Source of the DNA: Anastatus disparis
Taxonomy: Eukaryota; Arthropoda; Insecta; Hymenoptera; Eupelmidae
Length of the DNA stretch: 64,000 nucleotides
Direction: 5' to 3'
Assembly: GCA_017163975.1 (NCBI GenBank)
Contig: JAFFSR010000280.1
Span: forward strand, 1,240,001 to 1,304,000
Below the pieces are notes generated by a model. It saw only the letters and a list, made by a program, of their open reading frames with translations, ran no database searches and was not told the origin of the DNA. Of the stretch, positions 24,412-33,651 are shown in pieces. Every line of letters begins with the position of its first letter. Position 1 is the stretch's first letter. A program made the position numbers and the translations under genes.

Positions 24412-24978
24412 GGCTGATTCTATTTCAAATCGAACAGTCAGTATACACTCAAGTCACCAATTACTGCGCTAATGGAGTATGTTATTCTACCCTAAAAATA
24501 AGGGTATACGTATTTTTTTATTTTGCTGAAATATCAAAATTGCATCAGATATGCACTTTTGAAAATTGCATACAAAAACTAAATGTTAAAACTGAAAATG
24601 TTGAGAATAACTTTAGAGAGCTATCGTTTTACCAATTTCCAATGAATTTTGATAAACCTTTTTTTATTTTATTTCGTTTTGAGCCCTCTTCAACTCCGTG
24701 CAAGAAATTTAAAAAAAAACTAAAAAATGACTGAGATATATGCATTTTACCAAAAAATGCACTTTTTATGCACATGCATTTTTCTCGAAAAGGCCATTTT
24801 TTTTTTTGCTGAAATTTTTTTTGCTGATGGAGGACCAAAATACCTATCTAATAGTACTTGTTTGATCCCGGCTTTTTTGGTTTGGAGCGAGAAAAAAATT
24901 CACAAATTTTGTTGGTGAAAAATGCTTGTATATACGTTCGGAAGTCTTAAGCAGTCTGCATTCAAACACTGTCGTATG
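24412..24978 (+). repeat. Left terminal inverted repeat
   Basis: It matches the reverse complement of 27594-28163 nearly base for base until about 24978. Short peptides read from it have mirror copies in the right arm and are by-products of the repeat. Confidence 0.85.
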
Positions 24979-25027
24979 CTTGGCTCATCATTTGTTTACA
25001 TTTGTATGCATGTATATAGCATCAATA

Positions 25028-25030
<3 letters not shown>

Positions 25031-25092
<62 letters not shown>
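25031..25092. repeat. (TA)n microsatellite
   Basis: About 31 uninterrupted AT dinucleotides lie between the left inverted repeat and the ORF of the long-TIR element. Confidence 0.95.
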
Positions 25093-25096
<4 letters not shown>

Positions 25097-25330
25097 AAAT
25101 TCGTAATATAAAAATAAATATTTAAACATGAAAAAAAAGAATTCTATTCGTGTATATCTATATTATGTATGTTTCGATGTACAAACAATAGGAGGCTAAC
25201 TCATGGACAAATACATCGCGTAACCAAAACAGCATATTAGAACTGTTATATAGAAGCTAGTTATTTTTACGGCTGCTTTGAAAGGTGCTTCTCGGGCTTG
25301 TGAAAAATTCAACAAAATTGTGAAATAACA

Positions 25331-27472
25331 ATGTCCGAAATTTACTCTTCTAAAAGAATTTCATGTCCTGATTTTTTTCAAATGCATAAAAAGGTAGTTT
25401 ATATGAGCAGTAATTCACGTTTTAGACCGTTGGAAGATTTAGCCATTAATTTGGCACAGCTTCATCCAGATTTAAATATATTGCCATCTACTAATGTATG
25501 TAAAAATTGCCATAAACGCATATCAAAAATGATTTTAAGTGATCTTGAGTCTATATCTGAAAATGAAATCACTGAACTTTTTAGCGGAAGAGATGATGAT
25601 TTTATTCCGAAGACACCCGAACGAATAGAAGAATTAAACGAGAGTATTAATTCAGTTTTACCTGAATGCATCTCACCCCTAAAAAGAAAAACTGCAATAC
25701 CTGAAAATTTTAGAGGAAATTACGTATCTAAAAAGAAAAAATCCTTAATTTCAGCTTTTTCTGCTACTGTTGGAAGTAAATTAGAAGATGCGTATGGCAT
25801 TTCAGTTGAATCAATAGAATCGGACGAAAATTCCACTGAAAACTATTGGAATGAATTTCTAGAAAATTTTAAATTGGCTTTAGAAAAATGCTCTTCTATT
25901 TCGGAGAAAATAAAACTTCTAACTCTACTACCTTCAAAATTAAGCAAAATAAAAGTTTGCTCACTATTCCCGAATATAAGCAAGTATATGATAAATAAAT
26001 CAAGAAATCTCGTGAAAAATAAAGGAGTTTATTCGGAGCCAGATTTATATACTGGTCATCCTATTGATGAAAGCACAAAAAATATCGTTATGGAATATTT
26101 TTTAAATGATGATTTTAATTGTAGTAGACAAAGTCCAAATAAATCTGATGTCGTAACTGTTAAAATTAATAACACAAAAACTAAAAAAGTCAAACGGTTT
26201 CTTACTCGAAGCTTAAAAGAAACATATAGTCAATTAAGAAAAGAAAATCCAAACTTACAAATAGGAAAATCGAAATTCTATAGTCTAAGACCAAGTTTCG
26301 TCTTAACTAGCCCTGTGAAGGAAGCTTGTCTTTGTGTACATTGCGAAAATTTTGAACTGTTTCTTACAAGTTTGATTCGTTTTAGAGGCGATAAGAATTC
26401 CGAATTAGATTCAATTCGTTCAGAAATAACTAACACAATGTTGTGTTCTGAACCATCTGATTCATGTTTCTTGCAAGAATGCAAAGATTGTCCCGGTGGT
26501 GCGGGTATCACATTAGAATTGTTAAAACTGAAACAAAATTGTGAAGATGAAATTACGTTTGCTTTGTGGGATAATGGTAATCTTATTAAACAAACAATAA
26601 GCTTAACAGTTTTTAAAGAAAAACTTTCAATCTGCGCATTGAAAGCAAGTACTCATATATACATAAAAAATATTCAACGTGAAGCTATAAAAAAAGAAAA
26701 AGAAGAAGGTAAAGCTGATTCTACTAAGTTAATCATCCACGTTGACTTTGCAGAAAATTGGTCTGTAATAAATAATAAAGCGGTTCAAGGAAATCATTGG
26801 GTAAATAACCAAATTTCTATTTTTACTGCAGTCTGTTACCAAGGAGAGATAACACAAAGTTTTGCGATAGTTAGTGACGACAAAAAGCATGATACTGCAT
26901 ATGCACTGCTAGCAATAAATAAAATTATCGATCTTATGAAAAAGAATTATTTAGTTACTAAAGTCACTATCATATCAGATGGAGCTCCAAACCAATTTAA
27001 AAATCGTTTTCAACTACATGAATTCAAACATTGGTTTTATGAAATGAAATGGTTATTTTCTGCGACTGGTCATGGGAAAGGAGCCGTTGATGGAATAGGT
27101 GGGCTTCTAAAGCATTATGCTACTTCACATAACTTGAAAAGAGTTCATGAAGAATCGATACAAAATGCTGACGATTTTATAAATTGGGTTCAAAGTTACA
27201 CCAATGCAATAAAAATCATTTTACTACCAATAAATGAGATTGAAAGATTTAGAAAAAAGAAAAATATTGAATGGAGAAGGGTTTCTAAATATAATGGAAT
27301 TCAAAAAAGTCATATGTGGTTAAAAAAACTTGAGGAATTAAAATCACATATATTTATTGGCAGGATAGCTATACATGCACTAAATGAAGTGAAAAACAAG
27401 AAAAAAAAAGCCAAGCGTCGTGAGACTACATTTAAAACTAAAAATAATAAGCGCAAAAATAAAAAAAAATAA
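25331..27472 (+). CDS. Transposase-like protein of the long-TIR element
   Basis: This intact 713-codon frame is the only gene of the element. An N-terminal zinc-type motif (CKNCHKRI, about residue 58) precedes an acidic linker and a basic patch KKKKS. Cys pairs follow in CLCVHCENFELF and CFLQECKDCPGGAG. The core has HVDFAENW (Asp472), TIISDGAPNQFKN (Asp550) and ATGHGKGAVDGIGG (His581, Asp587). This order of acidic blocks belongs to a transposase-like family scattered through insects, cnidarians and fish; from memory it is often labelled Cc8L18.2-like. A DDD-type catalytic site is inferred. The C-terminus is extremely Lys-rich. The superfamily is not certain from sequence. The ATG at 25331 is the first in frame after the microsatellite and a short leader. 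Confidence 0.75.
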   Translation: MSEIYSSKRISCPDFFQMHKKVVYMSSNSRFRPLEDLAINLAQLHPDLNILPSTNVCKNCHKRISKMILSDLESISENEITELFSGRDDDFIPKTPERIEELNESINSVLPECISPLKRKTAIPENFRGNYVSKKKKSLISAFSATVGSKLEDAYGISVESIESDENSTENYWNEFLENFKLALEKCSSISEKIKLLTLLPSKLSKIKVCSLFPNISKYMINKSRNLVKNKGVYSEPDLYTGHPIDESTKNIVMEYFLNDDFNCSRQSPNKSDVVTVKINNTKTKKVKRFLTRSLKETYSQLRKENPNLQIGKSKFYSLRPSFVLTSPVKEACLCVHCENFELFLTSLIRFRGDKNSELDSIRSEITNTMLCSEPSDSCFLQECKDCPGGAGITLELLKLKQNCEDEITFALWDNGNLIKQTISLTVFKEKLSICALKASTHIYIKNIQREAIKKEKEEGKADSTKLIIHVDFAENWSVINNKAVQGNHWVNNQISIFTAVCYQGEITQSFAIVSDDKKHDTAYALLAINKIIDLMKKNYLVTKVTIISDGAPNQFKNRFQLHEFKHWFYEMKWLFSATGHGKGAVDGIGGLLKHYATSHNLKRVHEESIQNADDFINWVQSYTNAIKIILLPINEIERFRKKKNIEWRRVSKYNGIQKSHMWLKKLEELKSHIFIGRIAIHALNEVKNKKKKAKRRETTFKTKNNKRKNKKK

Positions 27473-27593
27473 TTATCTATAATTATTTTTTTGACGCATC
27501 CCAACAGTGAGAGGCAAGGGGAACTCACTCTAAAAAAGCACCCCAAAGGGAACAGAATCCTTCTACGTCCACGTCGTTGTTCCTGGATAATGC

Positions 27594-28163
27594 TAAACGA
27601 AGGATAATATTTAAATGTCGACTGCTTAAGACTTCCAAACGTATATACAAGCATTTTTCACCAACAAAATTTGTGAATTTTTTTCTCGCTCCAAACCAAA
27701 AAACCCGGGACCAAACAAGTACTATTAGATAGGTATTTTGGTCCTCTATCAGCAAAAAAAATTTCAGCAAAAAAAAAATGGCCTTTTCGAGAAAAATGCA
27801 TGTGCATAAAAAGTGCATTTTTTGGTAAAATGCATATATCTCAGTCATTTTTAGTTTTTTTTTAAATTTCTTGCACGGAGTTGAAGAGGGCTCAAAACGA
27901 AATAAAATAAAAAAAGGTTTATCAAAATTCATTGGAAATTGGTAAAACGATAGCTCTCTAAAGTTATTCTCAACATTTTCAGTTTTAACATTTAGTTTTT
28001 GTATGCAATTTTCAAAAGTGCATATCTGATGCAATTTTGATATTTCAGCAAAATAAAAAAATACGTATACCCTTATTTTTAGGGTAGAATAACATACTCC
28101 ATTAGCGCAGTAATTGGTGACTTGAGTGTATACTGACTGTTCGATTTGAAATGGAATCAGCCT
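27594..28163 (-). repeat. Right terminal inverted repeat
   Basis: This is the inverse of the left arm. It begins about 120 bp after the transposase stop codon and ends with the tip GGAATCAGCC at 28163. A frame of 169 codons on the minus strand arises from the arm sequence and is not treated as a gene. Confidence 0.85.
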
Positions 28164-28883
28164 TGTACACTATTGCACATTTGAATTAAATAAAGAAAAA
28201 ATGTAATTAATTTTTTAAATATATCATGTATAAATCATTTACCATATAATTTTTCAACAGAAAATACTTCTATTGATGATGTGATATTAAAAAATTCAAT
28301 GAATCTGAAGTTTCCAGCGTTGTTAACAAATTCGACTTTTTTCTAAACTCCTAAATTATGGTTTAGATTAATAAGAATGATTAGAAAAATTGGTTATACT
28401 ATAAAAATGAATTTTGAAACCATTTAAAACTGAATTATAAGATAATATATTATAATTTCATTCTATAAATCAAGAAACGCGTTATACGTTAAATTATGGC
28501 CCTTGTAATAAATAAATCAACCTTGTTTTCTTGACATAAAGTAAAGATAACATAGAAATATATAAAAAAAAATCAAAAGTTCAATCGAAAGTGAGGAACT
28601 AAACCTAAAAACTGCAAACTCTCGTCAAATCAATAATTTTGTACTTCAAAAAATTCCAGTCGCTTTGATTGGTAGATTAGTCATTTTATTCTCAACAATA
28701 TTATAAAAATAACACCAAATAAAAATCAACATACCGATCAAGAGTGAGGAACCAAAAATAACGGCTAAAATCTTCCGTTAAATTACTGATTTCGTACTTT
28801 AAATTCTAGCTTTTTTCGTTGGCGGATTAGCCTTTATTTCTCGATGTTAAAATGAAGGTTAGATGAAATTACATCTAAAAAAA

Positions 28884-29039
28884 ATCAACATGGGAATCGA
28901 AACTAAGAAACCAATTATAAAACCTTAAAATTCTCTGCAAATAAATAATTTTGTTCTTAAAATCAACATGGGAATCGAAACTAAGAAACCAATTATAAAA
29001 CCTTAAAATTCTCTGCAAATAAATAATTTTGTTCTTAAA
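28884..29039. repeat. Exact 78-bp tandem duplication in the satellite
   Basis: The block starting ATCAACATGGGAATCGAAAC at 28884 is repeated without change from 28962. All other units in the array are diverged, so this is a recent local duplication or an assembly artefact. Confidence 0.85.
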
Positions 29040-29086
29040 AAAAATCTAGTTCCACTTTTGTTGGCAGATTAGTAGCAGTAGTATTT

Positions 29087-29275
29087 TTTTCGCCATCCTA
29101 ACCCTAAAATCGCAACTTCGTTGCTCTTTTTTGGCTCTCATGGCGAAAAATACACTACCCAACTCGTGTGGAAAGGCTTTTTTACGAAACTCATTACTTC
29201 AGCTCGGGCCGTAAACTTCTCGTTTCGTAAATAAAGCCTTTCCATACCTGTTACGTAATGTACTGCCAACTGCTT
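29087..29275. mobile_element. Double hairpin element at the satellite switch point
   Basis: Hairpin 1 has TTTTTCGCCAT/ATGGCGAAAAA arms with a loop around GCAACTTCGTTGC. Hairpin 2 follows directly, with GGAAAGGCTTTTTTACGAAAC and an inverse-like GTTTCGTAAATAAAGCCTTTCC around CAGCTCGGGCC. The two-part layout matches the element at 5013-5236. The outer junction CACTACC.../...TGTACTGCC resembles the ATAGTATACACTCC end there. Confidence 0.65.
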
Positions 29276-32207
29276 TGATTGATAGATTACTCTTTATATT
29301 TAGCTCTTATTTTTGGTTCCTTGGTTTTAATTGTAATGTTGATTTTTTTAAGATGTATTTTCATGTAACCTTTATTTTAGCACGGTGAAAAAGCTAATCC
29401 ACCAACAAAAACTATAATATTTTTAAGTACGAAATTCGTAATTTAAAGGATGTTTTAAGCGGTTATGTATGATTCCTTACTTTTGATTGATATGTTGATT
29501 TTTTCTTGGACGTGTTAAGTGTTATTTTTATAATATCATCGTAAAAGAAAGGCTAATCTATCAATCAAACCCGCTGGAATTCTCGGAAGCACGGTTTGTC
29601 GATGTGATAGAAGTTTTCAGTCGTTAGGTTAGGTTCCACACATTTGATTTAAATGTTGATATTTTTTATGTCTTTTCATGTAAAGTTTATTTTAGCAGCA
29701 AAAAAGGCTAAACCACCAATAAAGAAAGCAAGAATTTTTTAAAGAACAAAATAATTGATTAGCCCAGAACCGCCAGGCTTTCTATTTGATTACTCACTCT
29801 CAATCGACATTTTGCTTTTTTCTTAGATGTATTTTAGTATTATTTTTATAATATTGTCAAAAAGAAAAGGCTAATCTACAAATCATGACCGCTCGAATAT
29901 TGTGAGATACAAAATTATTGATTTGTCGGGAGTTTCCAACTATTAGGTTAGGTTTTTTAATTTTTTTTTTTCATCTAAATTTTATCGAAGATGTACTTCC
30001 ATGTTACCTTTACTTTAGCACCGGGAAAAAAGACTAATCCAACAATCAAAGTCGTTGGAATTTTTAAAATTGCAAAATTTACAATTTGACGAAATTTTTC
30101 ATTAGTTAAGTTAAGTTTCAAAGTTTCGATTGATATGTTGATTTTTTTATGCATGTATCTTAGTGTAGCCCCTGTTATTGCATCGTGAAAAAAAGGCTAA
30201 TCCATCATTCAAAATCGGTGGAATTTTTTAAATTAGGAAATCGTTAATTTGACGGAATTTTTAATCGGTTAGATTGAGTTCCATGGTTTCGACTTATATG
30301 ATGATTTTTTTATACACGCATTTCAGTATATTCTTCGTTATCGAAAAATGGCTAATCCATTGAACAAAGTGTTCGAAATTTTTTGATGTTCAAAATTTTC
30401 AATTAGACTGGTGTTTTCACCGATTAGGTTAGGTTCCATAGTTTGGATTGGTGTGACGATATTTTTATACATGCATTTTAAGTGTCGCCTTATTTATCGC
30501 ATCGAGAAAAAAGGCTAATACTTTCAACAAAGTCATAAGAGTTTTTTAAAATAAGATATCTTTGTATAGACGGGATTTACTACCGGTTAGGTTAGGTTGC
30601 ACGGTTTCGACTGATATGATGATTTTTTATACATGTATTTTGGTGTATCCTTCGTTATCGCAATGAGAAAAAAAGGCTAATCCATCAGTCAAAGAAAAGC
30701 TAATCCATTAAACAAAGTCATGGAAATTTTTTAAAATAAGATATCTTTGTATAGACAGGATTTAATACCGGTTAGGTAAGGTTTCATGGTTTCGAATGAC
30801 ATGATGATTTTTTTTACATCCATTTCTGGTGTATCATTCGTTATTGCATTGTAAAAAAAATTTTAATCCATCAATTTAAGTCATTGAAATTTTTTAAATT
30901 CCTAGACCTTTGATTTGGCGGAATTTTTCACTGGTTTGGTTAGGTTCTATAATTTCAATTGACATGATGATTTTTTTAATGCATTTTAGTGTTGCCTTTG
31001 TTATTGCATCGCGAAAAAAAGGCTTATCCATTAAACAAAATCATGTGAACTTTTTAAAAAAGATGTCTTTGATTAGATAGGATTTTCCATCGGTACGGGT
31101 AGGTCCCATGGTTTGGATTGACATGATTTTTTTAAACGTGCATTTCGATGTATGCTTCGTTATCGCATCGAGAAAAGAAGGCTAATCCATCAATATCGTT
31201 TAAATTTTTGTAATTGCGAAACCTTTGATTTCACGGAATATTTTACTGCTTAGGTTAGGTTCCAAAGTTTGGATTGGTATGCTGATTCTTTTATGCATGC
31301 ATTATAGTGCAACCTTCATTATTGCGTTGATAGAAAAAGGGTAATACACCAATCAAAGGGGCTGAAATTATTTAAAGTACAAAATTTTTTATTTGATGAG
31401 ATTTTTTACGGATTAGGTTGGATTTCATTGTTTTGATTGACACAATGATTTTTTTATACATGTTTATTGGTGTATTCTTGGTTATAGTATTGAGAAAAAA
31501 GGCTAATCCATCAATCAAAGTCGTTTGAATATTATAAATTGCGAATCCTTTTATTTGACGGAATATTTCATTGGTTAGGTTAAGTTTCATAGTTTTTATT
31601 GACATGATAATTTTTTTATACGTGCATTTTATTATCGCCGTTGTTATTACATCTAGAAAAAAAGGCTAATCCATTAAACAAAGTCATGGTGATTTTTCAA
31701 AATAAGAGATCTTCAATTGGACGAAATTTTTCATTAGTTAAGTTTCATAGTTTCAATTGACATGTTGATTTTTTTATGCATGTATCTTAGTGTAGCCCCA
31801 GTTATTGCATCGTGAAAAAAAGGCTAATATATCAATCAAAATTGGTGGAATTTTTCAAATTATAAATTTTTAATATCGTTAATTTAAATCGTTTATTTTA
31901 AACCGTTAGATTGGGTTCCATGGTTTTGACTTATATGATTTTTTTATATACGCATTTCAGTGTATTCTTCGTTATTGCATTGAAAAAAACGGCTAATCCA
32001 TTAAACAAAGTGTTCGAAATTTTTTGATGTTCAAAATTTTCGATTAGACTGGTGTTTTCACCGATTAGGTTAGGTTCCATAGTTTGGATTGGTGTGACGA
32101 TATTTTTATACATGCATTTTAAGTGTCGCCTTATTTATCGCATCGAGAAAAAAGGCTAATTCTTTCAATAAAGTCATAAGTTTTCTAAAATAAGATATCT
32201 TTGTATT

Positions 32208-32805
32208 CGCTGGGAGCGTTTATGATTATTATTAGTCACGTGGTTTGTCCCCAAAATTTAGTAGGACGTCCTACTAAATTTCTACTAAATAATAAGTTAT
32301 AGATGTAAAACTGTGAAAAAGATCATTAATTATTTCAACATTTGTTTCTTTTAATTTGCAATAATTGTTATTAATATTCTTAAATCAATGTAAATTAACA
32401 TAATCATAAGATAATAAGGTAATGTTATCGTTAGAGCAACGAAGATAGACGCTTGCGTCTATCTTCGTTGGTTAGAATGAATACGTTTTCATTAAACATA
32501 TGATCAGATACATAAACACTTATGCATAAGTAAAAGTGAGGTTAACCGACTTTATTCTTTTGACTATACATTGATCATTTTAATTATTCGATCCCACTTA
32601 CTTTTTGATTTGGGAAAAGAAAATAACCTCACTTTACTGTTCCTCCATGTGTTTTTACAATTAATTACACAGTAACAACCGTGATATGGCATTGTTATAA
32701 AATCTTCCCATTTACCTAACATACACAGCGTTTTATTTTTTTTTCGTATGTTACCACCGTGAGAAGAACAGTCGACTTACATATCCCCACTATGTAAACT
32801 CTTGG
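32208..32805. mobile_element. About 600-bp insertion in the satellite with two strong palindromes
   Basis: Satellite sequence stops after ATATCTTTGTAT and resumes at AGACGGAATTTACTACTGG, so the DNA between is inserted. It holds a perfect 28-bp palindrome at 32254-32281 (centred on GACGTC). It also holds a perfect hairpin at 32437-32470, with 16-bp arms starting CAACGAAGATAGACGC and a TT loop. No ORF is present. Its class is unknown. Confidence 0.6.
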
Positions 32806-32945
32806 TACGAATAGACGGAATTTACTACTGGTTAGGTTAGGTTGCATGGTTTCGACTGACCAGATGATTTTTTATACATGTATTTCGGTGTATCCTTCGT
32901 TACCACATCGAGAAAAAGAGGCTAATCCATCAATAAAAGTTTCAT
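32806..32945. repeat. Outlying satellite unit
   Basis: One forward unit of the satellite at 28580-32207 contains GGTTAGGTTAGGTTGC and GGCTAATCCATCAA. It is separated from the array by the 600-bp insertion. Confidence 0.8.
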
Positions 32946-33640
32946 TACTTGATATTATAAGAAAAAATATTTATCATTGCCCTGGTAGAATTGTGAGCAT
33001 AAAAAATGGTGTATACTACAATTTATGGGCAGTATTAATAGTAATATTTTGTCATGTCAATATTGGTTAATAAATAGTCAATTTTTGAAAAATCTGCAAA
33101 ACCTAAATTTTTGGGATAGACAAAAACTGCTAATAGAAATATGTTGTTCTTAAAATGGGCATTTTAAGTACCTAGAAATATTTTAGCTTACAAATTCAAC
33201 ACATCTTTTTATTCACGTTTAAATTATAAAATATGTTTAATGAATACAAAAAAATGAAAAAATATGTCGTTACAAACACAAATAATAATAGAGATTTAAT
33301 CATGAGTATTTTTTAAATGAATTTTACGTAAAAAATTCATCTATTTGACTTAAATTCCTAATATTAAAATTTTAAAATTGTAAAATGAAAAAAAGTGAGA
33401 TATAGATAAAAATAATTTCTAATTAATCTATTATCCATATCTTATCAAAATTATTTGCAGTCAAATAAAAAATTTGAAAATGCATCTAAAAAGTAAAAAT
33501 GAAATTAATCTCAAAATCAATTTAAATTTACAATTCAATTGAATTTAGAACACTTTTATATACTTATTCATGTAATCGTTTTTCATTTTTTATAAACATT
33601 TATTTTATCGGGTTAGTTTTTTCTTAAACACTGACAGTTT
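32946..33640. other. AT-rich DNA upstream of the DUF4806 gene
   Basis: No coding sequence or repeat was recognised. Any promoter for the downstream gene would lie in its 3' end, but there is no clear TATA box. Confidence 0.4.
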
Positions 33641-33651
33641 AACCTGAAAAA

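Larger units (their letters stand above)
24412..28163 (+). mobile_element. 3.75-kb long-TIR DNA transposon with intact ORF
   Basis: Inverted repeats of about 565 bp bound the element: left 24412 to about 24978, right about 27594 to 28163. The tips are GGCTGATTCTATTTCAAATC and its inverse. The flanks are TTGT before (24408-24411) and TTGT after (28164-28167), a 4-bp target duplication. The insertion falls in the last codons of the CACTA-like transposase, so the element is younger than that copy. Arm similarity is high and the internal 713-aa ORF is unbroken, which suggests recent activity. Confidence 0.85.
28580..32207. repeat. Satellite of about 160-bp units carrying TTAGG motifs
   Basis: Some twenty diverged units repeat at about 160 bp. 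Landmarks are AAAAAAGGCTAATCCATCAA at about 29552, 29704, 29866, 30028, 30189, 30347, 30508, 30670 and onward to 32148, each followed by AAAGTCGTTGGAATTTTT and then GGTTAGGTTAGGTTCC. Before about 29090 the units run in the opposite orientation (GATTAGTCATTTT, GGATTAGCCTTTAT). After 29275 they run forward. The switch point is occupied by a double hairpin element. One further forward unit lies at 32806-32945 beyond an insertion. Confidence 0.85.

Noticed and set aside
24408..24918. Frames at the left arm of the long-TIR element
   Set aside because: The right arm encodes the same peptide on the other strand (27525-28034), so these are terminal repeat by-products.
25331..27472. Viral or polydnavirus gene
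   Set aside because: The ORF sits between perfect transposon termini with a target duplication, so a DNA transposon explains it.
28580..32945. Telomere
   Set aside because: TTAGG occurs only as doublets inside 160-bp diverged units, not as a continuous (TTAGG)n array.
28580..32945. CRISPR array
   Set aside because: There are no short identical direct repeats with unique equal-length spacers; the units are diverged satellite.
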